Below, piece by piece: positions 28,250 to 35,659 of a stretch of 64,000 bases of DNA. The notes under the pieces were generated by a model that made no database searches, had not been told where the DNA came from, and worked only from the letters and a program-made list of their open reading frames with translations. A program made the translations under genes and the position numbers. Numbering within the stretch: position 1 is the stretch's first letter; each line of letters opens with the position of its first letter. The stretch spans positions 101,465 through 165,464 of the forward strand of contig CAJOCQ010000011.1 in NCBI GenBank assembly GCA_905233135.1, written 5' to 3'. The DNA comes from an uncultured Selenomonadaceae bacterium (lineage in GTDB: Bacteria; Bacillota; Negativicutes; Selenomonadales; Selenomonadaceae).

Positions 28250-29213
28250 AGAAATTTTTAAGACGCCGATATTTTTGGCACCAATGGCGGGCGTTACAGA
28301 TTCTGCATTTAGAATAATCGTGCGGGAATTGGTTGACGCGCCGTACAGAAAAAATTTGCTGATGTTTTCGGAAATGGTAAGCTGCAACGGCATTCACTAC
28401 CGTAACGAAAAAACTTTGGAAATGTTAAAAACTTCCGCAGGCGAAAGACCGGTTGCAATTCAACTTTTCGGCTCCAATCCCGAAATTTGCGCGGAGGCTG
28501 CAAGCTACGTTGAAGAATTGGGGACGGCGGCTGTTATCGATTTTAATTGCGGCTGTCCCGCGCCAAAAATTGTCAAGAACGGCGAAGGCTCCGCGCTTAT
28601 GCAAAATCCTGCACTTGTCGAAAAAATTTTTTCTGCAATTAGAAAAGCTGTAAAAATTCCCTTCAGCATAAAAATTCGGCTCAGCTTTGACGAAAATATT
28701 AACGCTATCGAAATTGCCAAAATTGCCGAAAATTGCGGCGTAGATTTTATAGCGGTGCACGGCAGGACGCGCCCGCAATTTTACAGCGGCGCGGCGAATT
28801 GGGAAGAAATTGCAAAAGTTAAAGCCGCCGTTAAAATTCCCGTCATTGCCAACGGCGATGTTAAAAATTTTGAAACTCTTGACAAAATTTTAGAAATTAC
28901 AAATGCTGACGGCGTAATGATTGGACGCGCCGCGCAGGGCAACCCTTTTATTATCGGCGCGTTGCTGAAATATTTTTTGACGGGCGAAAAAATTTCTCCG
29001 CCGAATTTGCCTGAACGTGTTAAAGTTATGAAACACCACTTTGAAAAATTAATCGACTTCAAAGGCGAAAATGTTGCAATTCGTGAAATGCGCGCGCACG
29101 CCGCCTGGTATACAAAAGGCTTGAAAGGCGGTGCGGAATTTAGAAAAAATTTTAACTGCGCGGAAAATGTTGCTGACTTTGAAAAAATTTTTGAACAAAT
29201 TTTGCAGGAGTAA
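28239..29213 (+). CDS. dus: tRNA-dihydrouridine synthase
   Basis: FMN enzyme reducing uridines in tRNA. 324 residues from the ATG at 28239; GAGGA precedes it and an earlier TTG lies inside the toxin gene. Motifs: IFLAPMAGVTDSAFR at the N-terminus, FNCGCPAPKIVKNGEGSALM with the catalytic cysteine, VDFIAVHGRTRPQFYSGAAN and PVIANGDVKN, then GVMIGRAAQGNPF. The subfamily (DusB-like in length and motif) is not certain. Confidence 0.92.
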   Translation: MNLKEIFKTPIFLAPMAGVTDSAFRIIVRELVDAPYRKNLLMFSEMVSCNGIHYRNEKTLEMLKTSAGERPVAIQLFGSNPEICAEAASYVEELGTAAVIDFNCGCPAPKIVKNGEGSALMQNPALVEKIFSAIRKAVKIPFSIKIRLSFDENINAIEIAKIAENCGVDFIAVHGRTRPQFYSGAANWEEIAKVKAAVKIPVIANGDVKNFETLDKILEITNADGVMIGRAAQGNPFIIGALLKYFLTGEKISPPNLPERVKVMKHHFEKLIDFKGENVAIREMRAHAAWYTKGLKGGAEFRKNFNCAENVADFEKIFEQILQE

Positions 29214-29222
29214 AAATTTAAT

Positions 29223-29531
29223 ATGGCAAATACAAGATTAAAATTAGGCGAAATGCTTTTTGAATGGGACGAAGAAAAAAATCAAATCAACCGAAAAAAA
29301 CATAAAATTGATTTTAACGATGCTGCATTGGTTTTCGCTGATGAAAATAGAATCGAAACTTTTGATTATTTGCATTCAGACGAAGAGGAGCGTTGGCAAG
29401 TTATCGGTAAAGTCAAAGATATTTTATTTGTAATTTATACAGAGCGCGGCGATATTACGCGCATTATATCTGCAAGAAAAGCGGACTCACAAGAAAGGAA
29501 AATTTACAATGATGGTACAGAAAGTTATTGA
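29223..29531 (+). CDS. brnT: BrnT-family toxin
   Basis: 102 residues, BrnT pattern: MLFEWDEEKNQINRKKHKID, FNDAALVFADENRIE, then RWQVIGKVKDILFVIYTERG and IISARKADSQERKIYND. BrnT is a RelE-fold ribonuclease toxin. The antitoxin gene overlaps its 3' end by 23 nt, the standard brnTA order (toxin first). Confidence 0.85.
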   Translation: MANTRLKLGEMLFEWDEEKNQINRKKHKIDFNDAALVFADENRIETFDYLHSDEEERWQVIGKVKDILFVIYTERGDITRIISARKADSQERKIYNDGTESY

Positions 29532-29688
29532 CATTTATGCCCCGTTGACGCCGGAACAAGAAGAACGACTTGAAAATTTAAAAAATATGAAAGATGAAGA
29601 TATTGATTATAGCGATATTCCAAAACTTACAGAGGAACAATTAAAAAATTTCAAGCGCGTAAATCCTAAACGCAAGGCGGCAAATTAA
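29509..29688 (+). CDS. brnA: BrnA-like antitoxin
   Basis: 59 residues beginning MMVQKVIDIYAPLTPEQEER and ending in basic sequence (NPKRKAAN). The segment PKLTEEQLKNFKRVNP is typical of the BrnA region next to the toxin-binding part. It is shorter than many BrnA proteins and lacks a clear ribbon-helix-helix end, so autoregulation may differ. GAAAGGA lies upstream of the ATG. surE begins 12 nt later. Confidence 0.75.
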   Translation: MMVQKVIDIYAPLTPEQEERLENLKNMKDEDIDYSDIPKLTEEQLKNFKRVNPKRKAAN

Positions 29689-29700
29689 GGAAGTGACATT

Positions 29701-30420
29701 TTGAAAATTTTAGTAACGAATGACGACGGAATTGACGGCGCGGGAATTTGGGCAATGGCGCGCGCGTTGCAGGAAAAAAATTTTGAAGTTGCAATAGCCG
29801 CTCCAATGCGTCAACAAAGCGGTATGGCGCACGCTTTTACAGTTTGGAAAAAAATTGAGTACAGGCGCGTTGAAGATAAAATTGAGGCGTGGTCGATTGA
29901 CGGCACGCCTACTGACTGTGTTAAATTTTATCTTGAGGAATTGGGCAAGGACGAAAAAATTTCTGCGGTAATTTCGGGTATAAATGACGGCGCAAATTTG
30001 GCGACTGACGTTTTATATTCGGGGACTGTCGGCGGCGCGTTGGAAGGTTTTTTGCACGATATGCCCGCACTTGCCGTTTCACGTGATAAACATTCTGAAA
30101 TTTCTTTTGAAGAAGTTGCAAAGGTTACGGCAAATTATTTTTCCGAAAAAATTTCCGGCGGCGAAATTTTCTTTAACAATTTAAACTTTCCAAAAACATT
30201 TCGCGCAGGAGTTCCAAAATTTAAATCTGCGCGGCTCGGCAAGCGTGATTATCTTAACGCCTTTGTTAAATTCAATGAGAACGGCAAAAATTATTTTGAA
30301 ATACGCGGCGAAGTTTTCGACGTTGATAAAAGCGAAGGTACAGATATTTTCGCCGTTGAACAGGGTTTTATTTCTGTAACGCCGCTGCATTTCGACGTTG
30401 TACACCACGAAAAAATTTAA
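29701..30420 (+). CDS. surE: 5'/3'-nucleotidase SurE
   Basis: Divalent-metal nucleotidase, 239 residues. The start MKILVTNDDGIDGAGIWAMA contains the paired aspartates that bind metal, followed by APMRQQSGMAHAFT and SGINDGANLATDVLYSGTVG. The start is TTG at 29701 with AAGGAAG. The protein is near the usual length; the C-terminus (FISVTPLHFDVVHHEKI) fits the family. Confidence 0.93.
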   Translation: MKILVTNDDGIDGAGIWAMARALQEKNFEVAIAAPMRQQSGMAHAFTVWKKIEYRRVEDKIEAWSIDGTPTDCVKFYLEELGKDEKISAVISGINDGANLATDVLYSGTVGGALEGFLHDMPALAVSRDKHSEISFEEVAKVTANYFSEKISGGEIFFNNLNFPKTFRAGVPKFKSARLGKRDYLNAFVKFNENGKNYFEIRGEVFDVDKSEGTDIFAVEQGFISVTPLHFDVVHHEKI

Positions 30421-30443
30421 AAGCAGAAATTTTTTTAATAATG

Positions 30444-30473
30444 TTGCAAAGTAAAAAAAGTTTGTGATATAAT
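30444..30473 (+). promoter_or_regulatory. Promoter of rpsB-tsf
   Basis: TTGCAA, 18 nt, TATAAT, with TG before the -10 (TGTGATATAAT). Transcription would start near 30480, leaving a leader of about 95 nt. Confidence 0.75.
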
Positions 30474-30479
30474 TTGCGG

Positions 30480-30570
30480 CGTTGAAAAACACACGGGGCG
30501 GAGCGTCAACCTGTGGCGTAAGCTGAAACGGCGCGTAAATGCCCTGCGAATGTTGAACAGGAGGAAATTT
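30480..30570 (+). promoter_or_regulatory. GC-rich structured leader of rpsB (possible S2 autoregulatory site)
   Basis: The leader is much richer in G/C than its surroundings and contains complementary segments (for example CACACGGGGC with CCTGTG, and GGCGCGTAAATGCCC). In several bacteria S2 controls rpsB-tsf by binding the leader. Whether this is such a site is inferred from position and composition only. Confidence 0.4.
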
Positions 30571-30574
30571 TAAA

Positions 30575-31351
30575 ATGGCAGTTATTTCAATGAAACAGCT
30601 CCTTGAAGCCGGCGTACACTTTGGACACCAAACCCGCCGCTGGAACCCCAAAATGGCTAAGTACATTTTCACGGAGCGCAACGGTATTTACATTATCGAC
30701 TTGCAAAAGACAGTTAAGAAAATCGACGACGCTTATATGTTTATTCGCAGCGTTGCCGAAGAAGGCAAGACTGTTCTTTTTGTCGGTACAAAAAAGCAAG
30801 CGCAGGAAGCCGTTAAAGAAGAGGCTATTCGCGCAGGACAATACTTCGTTAATGAACGTTGGCTCGGCGGTATGCTTACCAACTTCCAAACGATTCAAAA
30901 ACGTATTCGCCGCTTGAAAGACCTTGAGGCTATGCAAGCTGACGGTACTTTTGAAGTCCTTACCAAAAAAGAAGTTATGCAACTTAAACACGAAATGGCA
31001 CGCCTTGAAAAATATCTCGGCGGTATTAAGGAAATGAATAAAATTCCCGGCGCACTTTTCGTAGTTGACCCGCGCAAAGAAAGAATTGCAGTTGCAGAAG
31101 CGCGCAAATTGAATATTCCGATTGTTGCGATTGTCGATACAAACTGCGACCCCGACGAAATTGATTATGTTATTCCCGGCAATGACGACGCTATTCGCGC
31201 GGTTAAACTTTTAACTGCAAGAATGGCTGACGCTATCATTGAAGGAAATCAGGGCGAAGGCGGCGCGGTTGATTCTACTTCAAGCGAAGATTATGCTGAC
31301 GAAGATTATCAGCCCGAAAATTACGCCGATAAAGACGAAGAAGAGGAATAG
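30575..31351 (+). CDS. rpsB: 30S ribosomal protein S2
   Basis: 258 residues starting [20 protein letters not shown], with [33 protein letters not shown] and the C-terminal [20 protein letters not shown]. An acidic tail ([18 protein letters not shown]) follows the conserved part. ATG after AGGAGG. Followed by tsf, the usual pair; the spacer holds a type D repeat. Confidence 0.98.
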   Translation: MAVISMKQLLEAGVHFGHQTRRWNPKMAKYIFTERNGIYIIDLQKTVKKIDDAYMFIRSVAEEGKTVLFVGTKKQAQEAVKEEAIRAGQYFVNERWLGGMLTNFQTIQKRIRRLKDLEAMQADGTFEVLTKKEVMQLKHEMARLEKYLGGIKEMNKIPGALFVVDPRKERIAVAEARKLNIPIVAIVDTNCDPDEIDYVIPGNDDAIRAVKLLTARMADAIIEGNQGEGGAVDSTSSEDYADEDYQPENYADKDEEEE

Positions 31352-31411
31352 TGGAATAGTGTGATAGTAAAAACTATACCACTTATACCACTATAAAACT
31401 ATCACACTACA
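31348..31411. repeat. Spacer repeat D, copy 1
   Basis: AATAGTGTGATAGT on the left pairs with ACTATCACACTA on the right, with TATACCACTTATACCACTAT between. It fills the rpsB-tsf spacer. Confidence 0.75.
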
Positions 31412-31434
31412 TTGAAATTGGAGGAAAAATATAA

Positions 31435-32304
31435 ATGGCTAATATTAGTGCAGCAATGGTTAGAGACCTGCGCGAAAAAACAGGCGCGGGTATGATGGAC
31501 TGCAAAAAAGCTCTTACTGAAACTAACGGCGATATGCAAAAAGCGATTGATTATCTGCGCGAAAAAGGAATTGCAAAGGCGGCTAAAAAATCAGGCAGAA
31601 TTGCGGCTGAAGGTGCTTGCGCGGCGTTCGTTACTGCGGACGGAAAAATTGGCGCACTTACCGAAATTAACTGCGAAACTGACTTCACAGCCAACAATTC
31701 AGATTTCCGCGCGTTGGTTAATAAAATTACTGAACACGTCGCCAAAACAAATCCTGCTGACGTTGACGCTCTCAACGCAAGCGTTATCGAAGGCAAGAAA
31801 ACTGTTGCTGACCTTGTAACTGAAGCTACTGCTACAATCGGCGAAAAAATTTCCGTGCGCCGTTTCGTTCGTTACGAAGGCAAAAAAATTATCAGCTATA
31901 TTCATATGGGCGGAAAAATCGGCGTCCTTGTCGAACTTGACGGCGGCACTGACGAACTTGGCAAAGACGTTGCATTACAAATTGCGGCTATGAATCCTTC
32001 AGCTATCGACCGCGCAAGAGTTGACGCTTCCGAACTTGAACACGAAAAAGAAATTTTGCGTAAACAAGCTCTCGAAGAAGGCAAGCCCGAAAAAATCGTT
32101 GACAAAATGGTTGAAGGGCGTATCAACAAATTCTACAAAGAAGTTTGCCTTGTTGAACAAATTTTCGTTAAAGACAATGAAAAAACCGTACAAGATATTT
32201 TGAAAGACGTTAAAGTTTTGAACTTCACGCGCTATCAACTCGGCGAAGGCATTGAAAAGAAACAAACTGATTTTGCCGCCGAAGTCGCCGCGCAACTTAA
32301 GTAA
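31435..32304 (+). CDS. tsf: Elongation factor Ts
   Basis: Nucleotide exchange factor for EF-Tu, 289 residues. The N-terminal UBA-like domain reads [20 protein letters not shown] and the core has [20 protein letters not shown]. Starts ATG after GGAGG. A strong terminator follows. Confidence 0.98.
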   Translation: MANISAAMVRDLREKTGAGMMDCKKALTETNGDMQKAIDYLREKGIAKAAKKSGRIAAEGACAAFVTADGKIGALTEINCETDFTANNSDFRALVNKITEHVAKTNPADVDALNASVIEGKKTVADLVTEATATIGEKISVRRFVRYEGKKIISYIHMGGKIGVLVELDGGTDELGKDVALQIAAMNPSAIDRARVDASELEHEKEILRKQALEEGKPEKIVDKMVEGRINKFYKEVCLVEQIFVKDNEKTVQDILKDVKVLNFTRYQLGEGIEKKQTDFAAEVAAQLK

Positions 32305-32331
32305 TTTTTTAATCTGTAAACAAAAAAAATT

Positions 32332-32358
32332 ACCGCTCCATTTTCGGAGCGGTTTTTT
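32332..32358 (+). terminator. Rho-independent terminator of rpsB-tsf
   Basis: ACCGCTCC, ATTTTC loop, GGAGCGGT, then a run of T. It also separates tsf from the convergent nrdD-like gene. Confidence 0.92.
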
Positions 32359-32375
32359 AGTTTAAGAAAAAATTT

Positions 32376-32866
32376 TTATGCTAAAACGTTATGCTTAACT
32401 CTTTCGTGCTCTTCGGATTGTTTTGAATCGTTCCAGCGGTCGGTTGTTCCTACAAGATACAAATTTTGTTATCGACGGGCTTTTTATCCCGCCTTCTGCA
32501 AGTCGCCCTGCAGTTCAGCTTATCTTTTCACGCTTTGCCGTGCGTGGCGCGGTCTCGTGGCAAGATTATTTCACTTGCTAAGCGTTGCGGCAGAGTTTCC
32601 AGTTTTTTACCGCGCTGTTCACCTTAAATTTCTTACGGCTCATTTAAGGGGGGCTATCATCTACCCGTAATCCTGCGGATACGTTCAAACTTTTCGCCTT
32701 TGGCAAGGTACGAAACGTCAACTTTGCCGTCGTCGCACATTTTGACTTTGACGCTTTTTAAGGGCGTGGTAACTTGCCCGCGCACGTAGTCAATATAATT
32801 TTGCGCTTCCTGCGCCGTGAAATTTTCCAATCCCACAGCCGTAATTTCTACGCCGTCAATTAACAT
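32376..32866 (-). CDS. NrdD C-terminal-like small protein, gene split by an intron
   Basis: Two exons, 32866-32663 and 32459-32376, join in frame to give 95 residues. Exon 1 starts MLIDGVEITAVGLENFTAQE (ATG after AGGAGG) and ends ERIRRITG; exon 2 continues YLVGTTDRWNDSKQSEEHER and ends VKHNVLA. The joined RRITGYLVG...DRWND...RVKH segment resembles the end of class III anaerobic ribonucleotide reductase and small proteins related to it. Without splicing the protein would stop at TGA (32657), one codon into the intron, as a 69-residue product lacking this motif. The gene starts 15 nt after mscS. Class III reductase is a known home of group I introns (phage T4 nrdD). Confidence 0.8.
32460..32662 (-). 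other. Probable group I intron (203 nt, no homing endonuclease)
   Basis: Exon 1 ends GGGU and the intron ends in G. The intron segment GAUAGCCC (positions 6-13 of the intron) pairs with GGGU through GCCC, giving a U-G pair at the 5' splice site (P1), and with the first bases of exon 2, UAUC, through GAUA (P10). P2 is CCUUAAAU/AUUUAAGG. Candidate core pairings are P3 GCGCGGU/ACCGCGC, P7 GCUUA/UAAGC preceded by AAAAGA, and P8 CACGC/GCGUG, with a GCAAG/CUUGC hairpin between P7 and P3 as in subgroup IA. The region left for P4-P6 is only about 25 nt, so the core assignment is uncertain. P1, P10, U-G and terminal G are the strong evidence. Confidence 0.75.
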
Positions 32867-32881
32867 AGGCTTTCACTCCTC

Positions 32882-33982
32882 CTACTTTGAAAAATCAATT
32901 TTATCTACAGCAACTTCTTCAGGCATAAGTACCGTACGAATCGGGAACGGAATATTAATATTTTCTTCCCTGTAGCGTTTGGTAATTGCCTTGATGAATT
33001 CGTGTTTAATTTTAAGCTGCTTGGTATAAACGCTTGCATGCAAAACAGCCCAAAAATTTATTGAGGAATCGGCGAACTCTTGATAAAGTACAGCGGGATG
33101 AAGTTTGCTTTCAGCGTCATTCGGGTCATAATCGTCAAATTGCTGTTGAATATCCTTTGCAACTTCCAAAGTTACGCGCTCGACTAAATCTAAATCACTT
33201 TCGTAACCAACGCCGATTGGAATGATAATCCCGACATCTCTGCGCGGGCGTGAAAAATTCGTCATAATGGAGCCGGCAATATCTTTGTTTGGTATGATAA
33301 TAACGCTGCCTTCATTTGCAGGAGTTATCGTTGTATAACGAAGGTTAATATCAGTAACGCGCCCTTCTGCGCCGGAGCCAAGTTTAATAAAGTCATTAAT
33401 TTTAACTTGCTTTGTAACGATTAAATGCAAGCCCGAAAAAATATTTGCAACACTTTCCTGAACACCGAAGGCAATCGCCATACCGCCGACGCCCATTGCA
33501 GTAACGATAGGTGCTATTGAAATTCCAAGTTCCTGCAAAATTATAAGTGCGCTTGAAGCATAAACCAAAACTTTAAAAAGCGTATTCAGCAAACTTGACT
33601 GCGAAATATCGCCGCTCTCTGAAAATTTCCAACTGATAAAGCCCGATAAAGTTCTCTCAACAACGCGCGTCAACGTTATAACTACAACTGTAAAAAGCAA
33701 GTATGAAAAAACTCTTACAAGCCCTTCCGGCAAATAATCCGCCGTGTTTACAATCCAGTACAAACCGATTATCAAACACATTGAAATTGGCAAGCCCTTC
33801 AGCGCGTTTAAGAAAATGCTTTTAATTTTTGATTCGTCGTCATTTTTAACGCGCTGTGCAAGGCTGCTTTCAAGCTTACTGTTTAAAGCAATTCCTACGA
33901 ACAACGCTACAACCAAAATGCATAACGGCATTATTAATTTGTCAGCAAACGCTAACCAATCAATATTTTTAAGGTGTTCCAA
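32882..33982 (-). CDS. MscS-family mechanosensitive channel
   Basis: 366 residues. Four or five membrane helices in the first ~190 residues, including the pore-lining TM3 segment APIVTAMGVGGMAIAFGVQE followed by SVANIFSGL. The beta domain begins KINDFIKLGSGAEGRVTDIN and contains LRYTTITPANEGSVIIIPNK. Such channels release solutes on osmotic downshift. The start TTG at 33982 has AAAGGAAG upstream. It is co-oriented with the intron-split gene. Confidence 0.92.
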   Translation of the reverse strand: MEHLKNIDWLAFADKLIMPLCILVVALFVGIALNSKLESSLAQRVKNDDESKIKSIFLNALKGLPISMCLIIGLYWIVNTADYLPEGLVRVFSYLLFTVVVITLTRVVERTLSGFISWKFSESGDISQSSLLNTLFKVLVYASSALIILQELGISIAPIVTAMGVGGMAIAFGVQESVANIFSGLHLIVTKQVKINDFIKLGSGAEGRVTDINLRYTTITPANEGSVIIIPNKDIAGSIMTNFSRPRRDVGIIIPIGVGYESDLDLVERVTLEVAKDIQQQFDDYDPNDAESKLHPAVLYQEFADSSINFWAVLHASVYTKQLKIKHEFIKAITKRYREENINIPFPIRTVLMPEEVAVDKIDFSK

Positions 33983-34085
33983 TAATAAAACTTCCTTTCG
34001 TTTTTAGGGATTAAATTTTTTTATTCCCTATAAATCAGCGGGCGTATTTTACCATAAAACGGCGAATTTCACAATAGCAAAAATA

Positions 34086-34115
34086 TTGACAGCAGCGGCG
34101 CAAATATGCTAAACT
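34086..34115 (+). promoter_or_regulatory. Promoter of rplS
   Basis: TTGACA at 34086, then TAAACT 18 nt later. It precedes the L19 leader. Confidence 0.55.
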
Positions 34116-34129
34116 TCCAAAGTTGTAAA

Positions 34130-34172
34130 AAGGTGTTCCGCTGAACTTTTGTCAAGAACACCGAAGGAAGGA
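34130..34172 (+). promoter_or_regulatory. L19-type ribosomal protein leader
   Basis: AAGGTGTTC and GAACACC form a stem closing a loop, followed directly by GAAGGAAGG and the rplS start. A small hairpin leader of this kind precedes rplS in Firmicutes (L19 leader). Assignment is by position and shape. Confidence 0.55.
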
Positions 34173-34183
34173 TTTGAAAATTA

Positions 34184-34534
34184 ATGAACATTATCGAAAT
34201 TTTGGAAAAAGAACAACTGCGCAAAGATATTCCCGAATTTGCGCCCGGCGATACCGTCAAAGTTCACGCAAAAATCGTTGAAGGCAACCGCGAACGTATT
34301 CAGATTTTTGAAGGCGTAGTAATTGCGCGCAGCGGCAGCGGCGTCCGCGAAATGTTTACTGTTCGCCGCATTTCTTACGGCGTTGGCGTCGAAAGAATTT
34401 TCCCTGTTCATTCACCGCGCGTCGATAAAATTGAGGTTGTTCGTCGCGGTGCAGTTCGCCGCGCCAAGCTTTATTATTTGCGTAAACTTACCGGTAAAGC
34501 CGCGCGTATCAAAGAAAAGAAAGTCAATAAGTAA
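34184..34534 (+). CDS. rplS: 50S ribosomal protein L19
   Basis: 116 residues: [39 protein letters not shown], then [20 protein letters not shown] and [18 protein letters not shown] at the end. ATG after GAAGGAAGGA. Convergent with queE, with 5 nt between them. Confidence 0.98.
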   Translation: MNIIEILEKEQLRKDIPEFAPGDTVKVHAKIVEGNRERIQIFEGVVIARSGSGVREMFTVRRISYGVGVERIFPVHSPRVDKIEVVRRGAVRRAKLYYLRKLTGKAARIKEKKVNK

Positions 34535-34539
34535 TTTGC

Positions 34540-35268
34540 TTAAAAAATATTTAAAAGCCTGTGCGTCTGAGGAATTACTCGGACGCTTTTTAGTTTGCAT
34601 AAAGCCCGCGCCTGCAATTCCAAAATTCTTCGCGCAGGAATTGCTTGAACATTTTTTACGGGCGTTACAGGTTGCAAGATTAATAAAATTTGCGACGAAA
34701 TTTTTTCCAACAAATTTATTGCCGCGTCAAATTCTTCAAGCGTTGTTTCAGCCGAAATTACAATTTTTGCGTACAAATCTTTTTGCGCGGCGATTTTTAA
34801 AAATTCGGCGTGCCTGTCAAAATTATTTCCTGCAACGCTCGGGAGTTTAATATCCGCGCTGATTATGTCAACGTAATTTATAATTTGCGAAAGTTCCGCC
34901 GCCAATGTGCCGTTCGTTTCAAGAAAAATTTTTAATTCGGAAGGTTGAATTTTTTCGGCAACTTCACGAATAAATTTCCAATTTAAAAGCGGCTCGCCGC
35001 CCGTAAAGCTTACGGCTTGCGTTGGAACTTGCGAAGAAAAATTTTTTATAATTTCTGCAACCTGCACCGCGTCAACGGGATTTTTTATTTTTTCAAAAGT
35101 CATTGAACCTGCAGAATTTTCAACGTTGCAAAAATCGGCGCGTTTAAAATTCGTATCGCAGTACGCGCAATTCAAATTGCAATCTGCACTGCGAATAAAA
35201 ATTTGGCGGCAGCCGACATATTTTCCTTCGCCCTGCACTGACGAAAATATTTCTGTTAAATTTGCCAT
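34540..35268 (-). CDS. queE: 7-carboxy-7-deazaguanine synthase (radical SAM)
   Basis: Queuosine pathway enzyme, 242 residues. TEIFSSVQGEGKYVGCRQIF precedes the cluster motif CNLNCAYCDTNF (CxxxCxxC), then SFTGGEPLLNW and LETNGTLAAEL. It lacks a SPASM domain and has the compact QueE size. ATG at 35268 with GGAG upstream. No other queuosine genes are nearby. Confidence 0.9.
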   Translation of the reverse strand: MANLTEIFSSVQGEGKYVGCRQIFIRSADCNLNCAYCDTNFKRADFCNVENSAGSMTFEKIKNPVDAVQVAEIIKNFSSQVPTQAVSFTGGEPLLNWKFIREVAEKIQPSELKIFLETNGTLAAELSQIINYVDIISADIKLPSVAGNNFDRHAEFLKIAAQKDLYAKIVISAETTLEEFDAAINLLEKISSQILLILQPVTPVKNVQAIPARRILELQARALCKLKSVRVIPQTHRLLNIF

Positions 35269-35297
35269 TTTTACGCTCCTTTAAATTTGTCAAGGTC

Positions 35298-35326
35298 TTG
35301 TAATAAAATTTTTTTCGTGTTATTAT
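35298..35326 (+). promoter_or_regulatory. Promoter of the small RNA gene
   Basis: TTGTAA, 17-nt spacer, TATTAT, pointing into a non-coding region that ends in a strong terminator. Confidence 0.65.
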
Positions 35327-35332
35327 ACTTGC

Positions 35333-35568
35333 GAAAGAGGAAAAATCTGGAATGTACGAGGACTTAAATTAATGTCTAACCTACAATTTTTTAAGGGAAT
35401 CTGATTTTGCGGCGGCAGATGTAGAATCGCATTTTTTCTAAGCAATGAACAGAAGCCGCGCTTAAGGTACCCACCTGCTTTGCGCAGGTTTAGGCATTTT
35501 GAGGAAACGGCATTTTGGACGCCTGTTTTGAAAAAGGGGCTGTTGACTTCGGTCGGCAGCTCCTTTTT
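35333..35568 (+). ncRNA. ssrS: Independent small RNA gene, candidate 6S RNA
   Basis: About 236 nt with its own promoter and terminator and no credible ORF. Stems include GCGGC/GCCGC and ACCTGC/GCAGGT. The segment AGGTACCCACCTGC...GCAGGTTTAGGC resembles the apical part of 6S RNAs as I remember them. 6S RNA binds sigma-70 RNA polymerase and represses transcription in stationary phase. That it is a separately transcribed RNA is well supported; the 6S identity is tentative. Confidence 0.6.
35531..35568 (+). terminator. Terminator of the small RNA gene
   Basis: GGGGCTGTTGAC, TTCG tetraloop, GTCGGCAGCTCC, then TTTTT. Confidence 0.9.
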
Positions 35569-35659
35569 GCGCGGCAAATTTTAATTACAAAAAAATGCAG
35601 TTGGACAGCAAAACTTTAAATCGTTAAACCGTCCAACTACAAAAAATTTTGCAAAAAGT

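Noticed and set aside
32460..32662. RNase P RNA, tmRNA or SRP RNA on the minus strand
   Set aside because: Conserved segments of these RNAs do not appear in the right order, and the flanking exons rejoin in frame, which fits an intron better.
32460..32662. Group II intron
   Set aside because: No GUGYG start and no domain V at the 3' end, and far too short. GAGCCGUAA is present but near the 5' end.
35323..35577. 84-codon minus-strand frame over the small RNA
   Set aside because: Covers promoter and terminator hairpin, has no Shine-Dalgarno and no family resemblance.
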